Shown here in pieces: positions 34,249-43,417 of a stretch of 64,000 nt of DNA; the stretch's first letter is position 1; each line of letters begins with the position of its first letter. Where the stretch lies: NCBI RefSeq assembly GCF_000191885.1, contig NZ_AEWI01000013.1, positions 185,285 through 249,284 of the forward strand, read 5' to 3'. This DNA is from Anaerophaga thermohalophila DSM 12881 (lineage in GTDB: Bacteria; Bacteroidota; Bacteroidia; Bacteroidales; Marinilabiliaceae). The notes under the pieces were generated by a model. The model was not told where the DNA came from, ran no database searches, and saw nothing but the letters and a program-made list of their open reading frames with translations. Both the position numbers and the translations under genes were made by a program.

Positions 34249-36036
34249 ATGTCAGACTATTCAGAGAGAATTCAGGAACTGCGATCAAAGATGGCAGCCA
34301 AAGGCGTAGATGTATGTATTATTCCGGGTAGTGATGCCCACATCAGCGAATATTTATCAGACCACTGGAAGATAAGGGATTATTTATGCGGTTTTACCGG
34401 TTCGGCGGGTACCCTCGTGGTTGGGAACGATTTTGCCTTCCTGTGGACCGATTCCCGGTATTATCTTCAGGCCGAAGAACAACTGGCCGGAACAGGTGTA
34501 AAGCTTGTAAAAGAAGGACTTCCCGACGTACCCGGTTACATCGACTGGATAGCCGACAACTTGTCGGCAGGCAGCAAGGTAGCCGTCAATGGCACTTGCT
34601 TTTCGGTTGAAAAAATAAGGGAAATGAGCCAAGTTTTTCATAAAAAGCAGATACAACTTGAAACCCGCTACACACTTGCGGAAGATGTTTGGACCACCCG
34701 ACCCGCCATTCCCGATAATCCCGTAACCGAACATCCCGAAAAACTGGCCGGCCTTTCACGAACCCAAAAAATTGAAATGGTTCGCAGTGAGTTGAAAGAA
34801 AAAGGTGCTACTCACTATGTTACCGGATCACTTGATGAAATTGCATGGGTCATGAATCTCAGAGGCTCCGATGTCTCCTTCAATCCCGTTTTCCATGCTT
34901 TCCTGATTATTTGTCAGGACTATGTTTCACTTTATATCAACCCGAACAAACTAACCTCGGCCATTGGTAAGAAACTCTCCAACGATAAAATACGCATTAG
35001 TTTATATGGAGATATCTATACCCATCTCAAAGAATTACCCGATCATGCCGTTGTTTTTATTGATCCTCAACGAAATAATTTTACAATGTTTTCCTCAATA
35101 CCGGCTTCCATACCAAAAATTGAAGGAACAGGTATAATAACGGCTCTGAAATCTGTAAAAAACGACGTGGAGATAGAAAACATCAGGAAAACCATGATTG
35201 AGGATGGCGTTGCCATGGTCAGATTTCTGAAATGGCTCGAAGAAACCGTGCCATCGGGTTCTGTCAGTGAACTCTCCGCTGCCAGACAGTTACTTGAATT
35301 CAGAAAACAATCCCCGGATTTCCAGGGAGAATCGTTTAATACCATTTCAGGATACGGCCCTCATGGTGCCATTGTGCACTACGATGTTTCTCCAGAGTCG
35401 GATGCAAAACTCGAAAACAAAGGAGTATACCTGCTCGATTCGGGAGGGCAATATCCTTCAGGAACCACCGATCTTACCCGTACTATTGGTCTCGGCCCGG
35501 TTGATGATCAAGTTAAAAGAGACTATACACTTGTACTGAAAGGACACATTGCTTTGGCGCGTGCAGTCTTCCCCACCGGAACCAGGGGAGTGCATCTTGA
35601 TATTCTGGCCAGGCAGCCCCTATGGAAAAACAAATTGAATTACGGACACGGAACCGGACATGGAGTAGGCTATTTTCTCAACGTTCATGAAGGCCCTCAA
35701 AGCATAAGACTGCAGGATAATGGTATTGAACTAAAGCCTGGAATGATAACATCCAATGAACCAGGAATATACCGTACGATGGAATATGGCATTCGCATTG
35801 AAAACATAGTGCTTTCGCGCAAAGCAGGCGACTCTGACTTCGGCACATTTTTTGAATTTGAAACGCTGACTTTATGCCCGATAGATAAATCTTTAATTAT
35901 TAAAGACATGTTGACCGATGAGGAAAAAAACTGGCTTGACAGCTATCACAAAAAGGTTTTTGAACAACTTTCTCCAAAACTGAATGAAAAGGAAAAAGAG
36001 TGGCTGAAAGAAAAGACAAAAGCCATTGACTGTTGA
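34249..36036 (+). CDS. pepP: Xaa-Pro aminopeptidase (aminopeptidase P family)
   Basis: This 595-residue cytoplasmic metallopeptidase removes N-terminal residues that precede proline. It has the three-domain layout of the long (XPNPEP1-like) family: two creatinase-like N-terminal domains (1-155 and 160-325) and a pita-bread catalytic domain. The five metal ligands are in place: Asp397 and Asp408 (spacing 11), a His in YGHGTGHGVGYFLNVHEG, and two Glu in SNEPGIY and RIENIV (spacing 14). No signal peptide is present. It is the middle gene of a probable three-gene unit. Confidence 0.93.
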   Translation: MSDYSERIQELRSKMAAKGVDVCIIPGSDAHISEYLSDHWKIRDYLCGFTGSAGTLVVGNDFAFLWTDSRYYLQAEEQLAGTGVKLVKEGLPDVPGYIDWIADNLSAGSKVAVNGTCFSVEKIREMSQVFHKKQIQLETRYTLAEDVWTTRPAIPDNPVTEHPEKLAGLSRTQKIEMVRSELKEKGATHYVTGSLDEIAWVMNLRGSDVSFNPVFHAFLIICQDYVSLYINPNKLTSAIGKKLSNDKIRISLYGDIYTHLKELPDHAVVFIDPQRNNFTMFSSIPASIPKIEGTGIITALKSVKNDVEIENIRKTMIEDGVAMVRFLKWLEETVPSGSVSELSAARQLLEFRKQSPDFQGESFNTISGYGPHGAIVHYDVSPESDAKLENKGVYLLDSGGQYPSGTTDLTRTIGLGPVDDQVKRDYTLVLKGHIALARAVFPTGTRGVHLDILARQPLWKNKLNYGHGTGHGVGYFLNVHEGPQSIRLQDNGIELKPGMITSNEPGIYRTMEYGIRIENIVLSRKAGDSDFGTFFEFETLTLCPIDKSLIIKDMLTDEEKNWLDSYHKKVFEQLSPKLNEKEKEWLKEKTKAIDC

Positions 36037-36063
36037 ACGATAATATAAAACCAACAATCTCCT

Positions 36064-37506
36064 ATGAAACTGTTAAAAGACTGTTTATTTTTCTTTTTGA
36101 TAGCCTTTATTCCTGCTATCGGTAATGCTCGGAATCCGGAAGAACCTGGCCATGAAATAGAGGTCACCCTCAACGGATTTCGTGATACCACGCTAATTCT
36201 GGGACATTATTTCAACCAGCGCATGTATGTCGATGATACCACGCGCATCGATTCGAATGGTAAAGCTGTTTTCGCCGGACAAAAGCCGCTGCCTGGAGGA
36301 ATTTATGTCGTTTACCTTCCAAATCAAAGATATTTTGATCTCCTGATTGATGAAGACCAGCATTTTGAAGTGAAAGTAGATACTGCAGATATGGTCTCTT
36401 CCATGCAGGTAACAGGCTCGGAACAAACAGCCGAATTCAACAAATACCAACGCTTTATAATAGAAAGACAGAATAAAGCCAAGGCATTACAGCAGAAGTT
36501 GCAGGATACAGACCCCGACAGTGATGATGGTGAAAAAATCAAAGAACAACTGGAAAATCTTAACCAGGAAGTTAAAAACAAATGGAAGGAACTAACAGAA
36601 GAAAATCCGGGAACACTGTTGGCTCTTTTCATCAAAGGAATTCAGGAAATTGAAATTCCCGGGTTCGATATTCCTGAGGGAACAACTAATCCGGATTCTA
36701 TCCTTCGAATAAAGCGATATCAATATTACAAAAATCATTATTTTGACAACATAGACCTTACTGATGAAAGAATATTGCGAACCCCCTTCTTTGGCCGGAA
36801 AGTTGAAAATTATTTCTCCTCTGTTTTACCACAAATACCTGATACTCTTTTAAAAGAGGCCATCAGAATCATTGAGATTTCAAGACCTGCTCCCGAGGTT
36901 TTCCGTTTTCTGGTCAGCGATCTGTTTAATTATGCCAACGACAGTCAAATTATGGGAATGGACAAAATGCTCGTTGGCCTGGCGGAAAAGTATTACCTTT
37001 CAGGCGACGCTACATGGGCGGATGAAGAGTTTCTTAACAAACTGGAAATAAGGGTGAAAGAAATAAAACCAACCCTGATAGGCAACAAAGCCCACGACCT
37101 CAAAATGCAGTCGTACAATGGTCAGTATTTCAGGTTACATGAGCTCACTTCGCCGGTTACCATACTGGTTTTCTGGGATACCGATTGTGGTCACTGTAAA
37201 AAGGCTATTCCAAAGCTCAACGAAATTTACCAGGAAGAACTAATGGACAAAGGCGTCGAGGTTTTTGCCGTCTATACCCAGGGCGACCAGCCCGAATGGA
37301 CCAAATTTATTGAGGAACACGGGCTGTATGATTTCATCAATGTCTGGGATCCATACCGTCATACCGGATTCAGGGATTATTATGATATTAAAAGTACACC
37401 TACCATTTATGTTTTAGGTGAAGATAAAAAGATCATTGGCAAAAGAATTGCAGTAGAAGATTTGCCCGGATTTATCGATCATTACCTTAGTACAGAAGGT
37501 CGTTAA
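36064..37506 (+). CDS. Exported TlpA-like thioredoxin-fold protein (DUF5106-like N-terminus)
   Basis: This 480-residue protein has a signal peptide (1-22, ending near GNARN). Residues 27-110 are a beta-rich domain like DUF4369 (EIEVTLNGFRDTTLILGHYF). A helical middle (120-340) follows, then a thioredoxin fold from about 345 to 478 with the redox site CGHC at 375-378 (FWDTDCGHCKKAIP) and the cis-Pro loop STPTIYV. Such proteins keep periplasmic cysteines reduced or act in cytochrome or envelope maturation in Bacteroidota; the substrate is unknown. It follows aminopeptidase P by 27 bp on the same strand. Confidence 0.9.
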   Translation: MKLLKDCLFFFLIAFIPAIGNARNPEEPGHEIEVTLNGFRDTTLILGHYFNQRMYVDDTTRIDSNGKAVFAGQKPLPGGIYVVYLPNQRYFDLLIDEDQHFEVKVDTADMVSSMQVTGSEQTAEFNKYQRFIIERQNKAKALQQKLQDTDPDSDDGEKIKEQLENLNQEVKNKWKELTEENPGTLLALFIKGIQEIEIPGFDIPEGTTNPDSILRIKRYQYYKNHYFDNIDLTDERILRTPFFGRKVENYFSSVLPQIPDTLLKEAIRIIEISRPAPEVFRFLVSDLFNYANDSQIMGMDKMLVGLAEKYYLSGDATWADEEFLNKLEIRVKEIKPTLIGNKAHDLKMQSYNGQYFRLHELTSPVTILVFWDTDCGHCKKAIPKLNEIYQEELMDKGVEVFAVYTQGDQPEWTKFIEEHGLYDFINVWDPYRHTGFRDYYDIKSTPTIYVLGEDKKIIGKRIAVEDLPGFIDHYLSTEGR

Positions 37507-37526
37507 ATTTTTAGATTTTTGGTTTT

Positions 37527-37831
37527 ATGAAACGAGCATGGCAAGGTTTGTCACAAAAGAACATGTATAATTAACCTCTAATCATCTAAGAAACCAAAAA
37601 CAGGGAACAGATTCTTCGTCGTTACCTCCTCAGAATGACATTAGACAGTCTGTCATTCTGAGCGGAGCGAAGAATCTACCATCAATTAAAGTATGATAAA
37701 TTGCATCAGACCAATAACTTAGACTAATTTTATACGGATGAAACGAGCATGGCAAGGTTTGTCACAACAAGAATATGTATAAGTTCTTGCATGCGAGTTC
37801 CATCCGACCTTAATAAATAAATTTTATACTG
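37527..37831 (+). repeat. R1 composite repeat plus a second R1 unit, ending at an ATG
   Basis: The first part (to 37736) matches the 4487 copy throughout, including the TCATTCTGAGCGGAGCGAAG module. A second unit follows: ATGAAACGAGCATGGCAAGG, TTGCATGCGAGTTCCATCC and TTTTATACTG, ending just before the ATG at 37832. Left arm TTGCATGCGAGTTCCATC and right arm GATGAAACGAGCATGGCAA are nearly complementary, so each unit can fold. Confidence 0.88.
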
Positions 37832-37884
37832 ATGAAACTATCAACTTCATCATTCATACCTGTTTTCCGAAAAAGACAAAAAGT

Positions 37885-38027
37885 GTGTCCAAGGAATACC
37901 GGAGAAATCGTGGAAGGCAAAAGAAGACCAGGGAAGAGACGGGTAAGTTGTGGCCGGTTTTCAAAACCAAAACTTCAGGCTTGTTTCATTTTCCTCTCAT
38001 TATTGTCGTTTTCATGGCTGTTTTTTT
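37885..38027 (+). pseudogene. Out-of-frame signal peptide of the DUF4465 lipoprotein, ending at a T7 run
   Basis: The frame that opens at 37885 encodes a hydrophobic leader (KTSGLFHFPLIIVVFMAVF) that stops matching a lipoprotein exactly at the seven T at 38021-38027. Adding one T there would join it to the next frame as MAVFFAC-TEEEKTIPPPE, a perfect lipobox. So the leader is real but sits one base out of frame in this sequence. Its true start could be 37885, the ATG at 37832 (other frame) or an internal TTG. Confidence 0.6.
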
Positions 38028-38972
38028 GCCTGCACAGAGGAAGAGAAGACCATCCCTCCCCCCGAGATATTTTTGGCCAACAGCGGGCGGGAAATAGAAG
38101 TAAATCTTGGAGATACCATATCCTTACAACCCAAAATTACTTACAACTTTGACGCCAGCTACGAATGGAGGAAAAACAATGTCGCATTGGATCACACCGG
38201 ACAGTTCTTACTTGATACCGCTAACAACCTTGGTAGCATTGAATATTTTTTCAAAGTAACAACCCCCTATGGCAGTGATTCAATGGTCATTCCGGTGGAT
38301 GTAATTATTCTTGCAGATTTTAATAGCCTGGCCCTCTCAACCAAAGTGGATACTTTCTGGATCGGATCGGACGCCAAAGAAGGTTTCACTCATAAAGAAC
38401 TGTTTTTTCCAAACCAGTACACCAATGATACTATCTGGGAAGGATTTGGCTACAGTAACATGGGTAGTAAATCTACAGTGATAGAAAATATTGAACCCTT
38501 CAGTGTTTACAATATCCAGAATAAAGAAGATTATTTTGTACTGGTACGTGTACCAAAAAAAACGGATCGGCCTGCTCCAACCATTCATTTTAATGATGAC
38601 CGGGAACATAATCTGAAATCAATAGATGTTAATAATACCACACTCGGTCACTATTTGATGGATTTCGGTACAGATGAGTTTGAGAGAATGGGAGGGCAGG
38701 GAAGTGAAAAACCTGACTGGTGTAAATTAACCATTACCGGCATCAATGCAAAAGGAGAAATTACTTCGTCGATAGACTTCTTTCTCGCCGACTATCGCTT
38801 CGATAACAACAAAAGAGATTATATTATCGAGGAATGGACAACAATAAAACTCAGTGAACTTGGTACTGTCAACAAAATTCAATTCTCTCTTTCGAGCAGC
38901 AAAACCAACGATGACGGTGATATGATAACGCCTGAAATGTTTTGCATCGACAACCTGAAAATACTGAACTGA
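37950..38972 (+). CDS. DUF4465-domain surface lipoprotein, frameshifted in the signal peptide
   Basis: The 340-codon frame contains a normal mature protein from about residue 28 (ACTEEEKTIPPPEIFLANSG). An Ig-like domain spans about 45-120 (YEWRKNNVALDHTG). Then comes a clear DUF4465 domain, with ADFNSLALSTKVDTFWIGSD, WEGFGYSNM, DWCKLTITGINAKGEI, FFLADYRFDN and IQFSLSSSKTNDDGD. This family is found on the surface of Bacteroidota and is often linked to glycan or cofactor uptake; the ligand is unknown. As written the N-terminus (MAGFQNQNFRL...) has no signal peptide, because the leader is in another frame across a T7 run. Either the gene is switched off or damaged, or the base call is wrong. Its 3' end converges on the protease gene 19 bp away. 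Confidence 0.75.
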   Translation: MAGFQNQNFRLVSFSSHYCRFHGCFFACTEEEKTIPPPEIFLANSGREIEVNLGDTISLQPKITYNFDASYEWRKNNVALDHTGQFLLDTANNLGSIEYFFKVTTPYGSDSMVIPVDVIILADFNSLALSTKVDTFWIGSDAKEGFTHKELFFPNQYTNDTIWEGFGYSNMGSKSTVIENIEPFSVYNIQNKEDYFVLVRVPKKTDRPAPTIHFNDDREHNLKSIDVNNTTLGHYLMDFGTDEFERMGGQGSEKPDWCKLTITGINAKGEITSSIDFFLADYRFDNNKRDYIIEEWTTIKLSELGTVNKIQFSLSSSKTNDDGDMITPEMFCIDNLKILN

Positions 38973-39008
38973 TTGTTAACGGGATTCCGTATTAGCGAAC
39001 AATCAGTT
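38967..39008. terminator. Inverted repeat at the convergent gene ends
   Basis: Perfect 11-bp arms AACTGATTGTT and AACAATCAGTT span both stop codons. It could act as a two-way terminator, but the T tracts are missing or very short, and the right arm is coding for the protease C-terminus. Confidence 0.4.
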
Positions 39009-41172
39009 TAGAAACAGAAGTTTTTCCGTTGACTCTGAGCTGAAGAAAATAAACTCCTGACTTCAAACGCTTTGAAAAGATAAACTGATAACGATTTTGG
39101 TATATGACTATGTTTTGGGTCAATACCAATTTCCCGTTCAGGTCAAAAACAGAAATTTCTCCTGTCCCGTCTTCGGTGTAATAAATATAGGTATAACTTG
39201 CAGCAGGATTAGGAGCAATGGTGAAGTGTTCGGGCACCAACACATCGCTGGAGTCGGTAAAAACAGCATTACCGACAAGTGCATCGATCCAAACCATCGA
39301 AGGAAGATCACCACTCAAATCAGGATAGGGTTGCCATCCTAAGTCCGGAGATTTCAGATATAAAGAATTGCTGGTTTTACTAAGATATGCCTGATAGACA
39401 GCAAACGAATCAACCGGCGCAATGTAATCATTGGAATAACCGACAAAAAAAGGCCCCGAAAAAGAAACCGGCTGATCAAACAACACCAGTATCTCTTTGT
39501 CGGCTTCCCCATTTATTTTCACATTATTTTTACCCCCTAAAAGCAACTCCGGTTTGTTCAATCCCGACCAGATTTTTATATCAACTTCTCCGTCATCTGC
39601 CACGTAATTTTTCCCGGGTACTAAAAAAACTCCATATATCTGACCCGAAATAAATTCATCAAATTTTTCGGCCACATCGGTAATATTAAGACTGTTGGGG
39701 CCTGTCCATAACCCGCCTTCACCTGTAATTTCCTGAACCTGAGGAGTCCCGTTATCAGGAAAATGAGATACCCTCAGCATACCAGTTCCTACCGGATCAT
39801 AGCCGGGAAGGCTGGTCAAAGCTTCACCGGAAGGGTTAAGCCAGACATCAACACGTGCCGTATCTTCGGGTAAATGATCCCATATCTTGTTTAACCGGAT
39901 AAAATAATCATTCACCGGATTACTACACGTAGCAGCTCCTCCCGAAAGAGACCCGATAAATGCACCGTTGTCAAGAAATAAACCTGCTCCCGAGGAACCG
40001 GGTTCGGTAGTTCCATCGGCCCATTCGGCCACTTTCCAGTGAGAATCATTCAAAAAAGTATTTCCAAAACGGGACGTCGCTGAATATGATGCCACAACCG
40101 GAACTCCTGAAGAAACAGCCACTTTTTTAACGTCCCCGTACGGATGATGAACCGAATGCACCACGCCCGAGGGTAATGTGGTCAAATCCCAACCGGAATA
40201 GTAAGTTCGAAAATAATCAGGGGGATATTCCGACATTTCGAGCAGGGCAAAATCCAGCTGGTCGGCAAAAGCACGCAAATCGGAACCGGAAATACTTTGA
40301 ATTTTACTTCCATCAATAAATGTCTGACATTGAGGAACTTCATAATTAAAGATGACAACTACCGACTCCGGAGAAATCTCTGAACCAAGACAATGCCCGG
40401 CTGTCAAAACATAAGGGGTACCGTCGTTATTGGTATTATTGAGTAAAGTACCACTGCAATATTCCGTACCATTGACAATTACCTCACAAGCAGACCTTCC
40501 GTTTTGTAAAAAAGTATCATTATCGAAACAGGTAAGATCGGTATGACAAGAACCGCTGTCACCAAAATTTCCTGTTTTCGATGAAAAAACATCAAAAACA
40601 TTAAGAAAATCATGATTGACCGCACCAATTTTCAATTTTGTTGCATCCTCCCCTATTTTATTTCCCCTCCATTCGATGATTATTTCATCGCCCGGAACGG
40701 GTGCGGTGGCCAATCCACCCCAGTTTTTGTTATTTTCTGTGGTTAATGCACCTAAAACATAACTACCGGAAGGATTGTAAATGAAAAGAGAATCGCCCGG
40801 CTGAAGTTGAAACCGGTCAAAAACAACATTAAGAGAATAAGCACCGGACGATTTTATCCTTAATTGCCAATAGAGACGACCATCATCAAGAACGGTCGTT
40901 ATTCCCGAATTGTCAGGCGTCAGTTCCACAAAATTCGGATAAGCAAATCGCAAGGGACGACCTTTCCTATTGTTCATCAGTTCGTTTTGAACATATTCCC
41001 TGGAAGGCGGTTGAAAGCTGACAACAGATTCCCGGTCGCGAAATACGGATGTACCAACTCCTTTCAATGTCTTGCCGGCATCCATCATCAAAGGTCTTCC
41101 GCCATGACTGATTTGTCCGGAAATTAACGATGTAAGAATAAATAATACCGTAAAAACAAAAATGCGTAACAT
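38992..41172 (-). CDS. Secreted trypsin-like serine protease with T9SS type A sorting domain
   Basis: This 726-residue secreted protease resembles lysyl endopeptidases. A signal peptide (1-20) precedes a propeptide-like region (21-200, with a beta-sandwich LDGRLYWQLRIKSSGAYSLN-type pattern). In the catalytic domain (about 205-455) the triad is His260 (TAGHC), Asp307 (DFALLE) and Ser394 (GSSGAG), with several paired cysteines (CHTDLTC, CSGTLL, CQTF, CSNP). A beta-rich domain (470-640) follows, and the last 75 residues are a T9SS type A sorting domain (FTIAPNPAASYTYIYY, ISVFDLNGKLV, LKSGVYFLQLRVNG, KLIVR). It should be exported by the T9SS and anchored or released at the surface. Confidence 0.92.
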   Translation of the reverse strand: MLRIFVFTVLFILTSLISGQISHGGRPLMMDAGKTLKGVGTSVFRDRESVVSFQPPSREYVQNELMNNRKGRPLRFAYPNFVELTPDNSGITTVLDDGRLYWQLRIKSSGAYSLNVVFDRFQLQPGDSLFIYNPSGSYVLGALTTENNKNWGGLATAPVPGDEIIIEWRGNKIGEDATKLKIGAVNHDFLNVFDVFSSKTGNFGDSGSCHTDLTCFDNDTFLQNGRSACEVIVNGTEYCSGTLLNNTNNDGTPYVLTAGHCLGSEISPESVVVIFNYEVPQCQTFIDGSKIQSISGSDLRAFADQLDFALLEMSEYPPDYFRTYYSGWDLTTLPSGVVHSVHHPYGDVKKVAVSSGVPVVASYSATSRFGNTFLNDSHWKVAEWADGTTEPGSSGAGLFLDNGAFIGSLSGGAATCSNPVNDYFIRLNKIWDHLPEDTARVDVWLNPSGEALTSLPGYDPVGTGMLRVSHFPDNGTPQVQEITGEGGLWTGPNSLNITDVAEKFDEFISGQIYGVFLVPGKNYVADDGEVDIKIWSGLNKPELLLGGKNNVKINGEADKEILVLFDQPVSFSGPFFVGYSNDYIAPVDSFAVYQAYLSKTSNSLYLKSPDLGWQPYPDLSGDLPSMVWIDALVGNAVFTDSSDVLVPEHFTIAPNPAASYTYIYYTEDGTGEISVFDLNGKLVLTQNIVIYQNRYQFIFSKRLKSGVYFLQLRVNGKTSVSKLIVR

Positions 41173-41210
41173 CCCTTGATTTTTTGTTTGAAACGTGTCA
41201 AAACCAAAAA

Positions 41211-41247
41211 AGTTTCTGAAACAGGCAAAAACAAAGTTTCAGAAACT
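41211..41247 (-). terminator. Terminator of the butyrate/acetate cluster
   Basis: Perfect 12-bp arms AGTTTCTGAAAC (41211-41222) and GTTTCAGAAACT (41236-41247). On the minus strand the hairpin is followed by a T run. It lies 35 bp beyond the buk stop and upstream of the protease start. Confidence 0.85.
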
Positions 41248-41281
41248 CTTGCAGAATTTATCTATCTACCGGAAGTTCTGG

Positions 41282-42358
41282 TTAATACTCTTTGCATTCC
41301 ATTTCTCCTTTCAGAACTTCAAGCGCATTCATAGCCAGTGCAGACATCTCATCTTCACCGGGATAAATTTTTATATTTCCTATCCAGTCGATATATTTAC
41401 GGATGTAGCCTACCACAGTATTGTTCTGTGCCATACCGCCGGTAATTAAAACTGCATCTACTTCACCTTGTAATACAGAAACACATGCTCCGATATTTTT
41501 CGCAACCTGATACGACATGGCATGAAGCAGCAATTCGGCCTTTTTATCTCCGTTAAGGGCTCTCTCTTCTGCTTCATGAGCCTGATTGGTTCCCAGATGT
41601 GCCATCAACCCGCCTTTGCCGGTCACTTTTTTTCGCATTTCATCGTGACTGTATTTTCCGCTGAAACACATATCAACAAGCCCTCCGGATGGCAATGTGC
41701 CGGCTCTTTCGGGCGAAAACGGCCCGTATCCGTCAAGTGCATTATTGACATCAATAACCCGTCCTTTATAGTGGGCGCCAATTGATATCCCACCACCCAG
41801 GTGAGCCACGATCAGATTCAGTTCTTCATAATTCTTTTCCACCGAACGTGCATAGTTTCGTGCCACCGCCTTCTGATTAAGTGCATGAAATATGGATTGT
41901 CGCGGTAACTCCGGAAGACCGGTGATCCGGGCAACGTCATGCAACTCGTCAACAACTATAGGGTCTGCAATAAAAGCTCTTGCATTTGGAAGACTTCCGG
42001 CAATGTCGTCGGCGATCAATCCGCCCAGATTACTGGCATGTTGCTGTTTCCCGCTACGACTTTTCAGATCGTTTTTCATCTTTTCATTCACCTCATAAAC
42101 ACCCGACGGAATAGGGCGAAGCAATCCGCCACGCCCCACCACGGCATTAATACTTTCCACCTCAATACCGGCATGTTTCAATTCGTTAAGCACCGCTTCT
42201 TTACGAAACTCATACTGGCTGGGGATATCGTCGTACTTTGCCAGCTCTTCGGGCGAATGCCGTAATGTTTTCAACAATACTGATTTGATGTTTTCGTAAA
42301 CAGCAATCTTTGTAGATGTAGATCCCGGGTTAATAACAAGAATTTTAAATTTTTCCAT
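41282..42358 (-). CDS. buk: Butyrate kinase
   Basis: This 358-residue ASKHA-fold kinase makes ATP and butyrate from butyryl phosphate. Signatures are ILVINPGSTSTKIAVYEN at 5-22, the acetate-kinase-like NALDGYGPFSPERAGTLPSG and the nucleotide site ITGGMAQNN near 310. The length matches butyrate kinases (355-360) and differs from acetate kinase (about 400), which is present as a separate gene upstream. It is the last gene of the minus-strand cluster ptb-buk, with a strong terminator downstream. A branched-chain carboxylate kinase is possible; the pairing with ptb supports butyrate. Confidence 0.93.
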   Translation of the reverse strand: MEKFKILVINPGSTSTKIAVYENIKSVLLKTLRHSPEELAKYDDIPSQYEFRKEAVLNELKHAGIEVESINAVVGRGGLLRPIPSGVYEVNEKMKNDLKSRSGKQQHASNLGGLIADDIAGSLPNARAFIADPIVVDELHDVARITGLPELPRQSIFHALNQKAVARNYARSVEKNYEELNLIVAHLGGGISIGAHYKGRVIDVNNALDGYGPFSPERAGTLPSGGLVDMCFSGKYSHDEMRKKVTGKGGLMAHLGTNQAHEAEERALNGDKKAELLLHAMSYQVAKNIGACVSVLQGEVDAVLITGGMAQNNTVVGYIRKYIDWIGNIKIYPGEDEMSALAMNALEVLKGEMECKEY

Positions 42359-42463
42359 AATGGTGATTACAAATTATTTTAATAGCTTATGTAGCCTGAT
42401 TAAGAACACATGTACAAGATTTGCGGGTGGTCCGAAAATCAAAAAAGCTTTCAGTAAAAGATA

Positions 42464-43366
42464 TCAAGCCAAAACAGCAAGCAGGATGCTGTAAAATTTA
42501 CTCTCCTCAGTATCACTTCTTGATGTCAGCACTATAGGCGCAGAAGCACCTAAAATAACGGAAGCAACTTTAGCATTGGCAAAAAAGACCAGGCTTTTAT
42601 ATAAAACATTACCAACTTCAATATCGGGCATTAAAAGAAGGTCCGTATCACCAGCCACTTCACTTTTTATGTTCTTATGATGCGCACTTTCAAAACTAAC
42701 GGCATTATCGAAAGCAAGGGGGCCGTCAATGATACAATTTTTTATCTGGTCGCGCTGATTCATTTTACTCAATAAAGCAGCGTCGGTAGTAGCCTGCATA
42801 CTTTCATTCACCATTTCTATAGCACCCAGAACAGCTACTTTCGGTCTTTTAATACCAAGCGTATTCAGGTATTGTACCGAATTCTCCACTATGCAGATTT
42901 TATCGCGCAATGTGGGAGCTATATTCATGGCAACATCAGTAACCGCAATAAGCTTATGATAGGTGGCCACCTCAAAAAAGGCCAAATGGGATAATAATCT
43001 TCCGGTTCGAAGCCCCCAATCTTTGTTAAGAACACCCCGCAAAAGCACCGGCGTGGAGACTTTACCTTTCATCAGCACATCGGCTTTTCCGTCATGTACC
43101 ATTCGAACAGCAATTTCTACACACTTTTCAGGATCAGATTCCCCGATGAAAGTAGAATTACCAAAATCATATCCCCTCTCTTCAATAATGTGGTACGTCT
43201 CTTCCCTGTCGCCAATCAAAACAGGAGAAATAAAGCCAGCTTTATAAGCTTTGTAAAGGGCATTCAATGAAAAATTATCCTGCGAAACAGCCAGAGCAAG
43301 CTTCTTTGCCGGCTTTGAAGGATCAATCTGATTTTGTAAATCCGACAGATGTTTAAACATACTCAA
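42464..43366 (-). CDS. ptb: Phosphate butyryltransferase
   Basis: This 300-residue enzyme swaps CoA for phosphate on butyryl-CoA. It belongs to the Pta/Ptb family (Rossmann-like), with FVNALYKAYKAGFISPVLIGD-like N-terminus (FSLNALYKAYKAG), GKADVLMKGKVSTP near 90, AVTDVAMNIAPTL and a C-terminal VILGASAPIVLTSRSD. The length of 300 fits Ptb rather than Pta (about 330), which is encoded separately at 46007. It sits directly upstream of buk (105-bp gap), so the two should act as the pair that turns butyryl-CoA into butyrate and ATP. Some homologues act on other acyl-CoA chains. Confidence 0.9.
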   Translation of the reverse strand: MSMFKHLSDLQNQIDPSKPAKKLALAVSQDNFSLNALYKAYKAGFISPVLIGDREETYHIIEERGYDFGNSTFIGESDPEKCVEIAVRMVHDGKADVLMKGKVSTPVLLRGVLNKDWGLRTGRLLSHLAFFEVATYHKLIAVTDVAMNIAPTLRDKICIVENSVQYLNTLGIKRPKVAVLGAIEMVNESMQATTDAALLSKMNQRDQIKNCIIDGPLAFDNAVSFESAHHKNIKSEVAGDTDLLLMPDIEVGNVLYKSLVFFANAKVASVILGASAPIVLTSRSDTEESKFYSILLAVLA

Positions 43367-43417
43367 TCCTTAATGTGAATAGAACATATATACTTCTCAA
43401 CCTATTAACATCTCAAC

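Noticed and set aside
37832..38152. 106-residue ORF starting at the R1-supplied ATG
   Set aside because: After about 15 codons it overlaps the DUF4465 lipoprotein in a different frame and is basic and Cys/Arg-rich; more likely the ATG is a relic or the frame has been lost.
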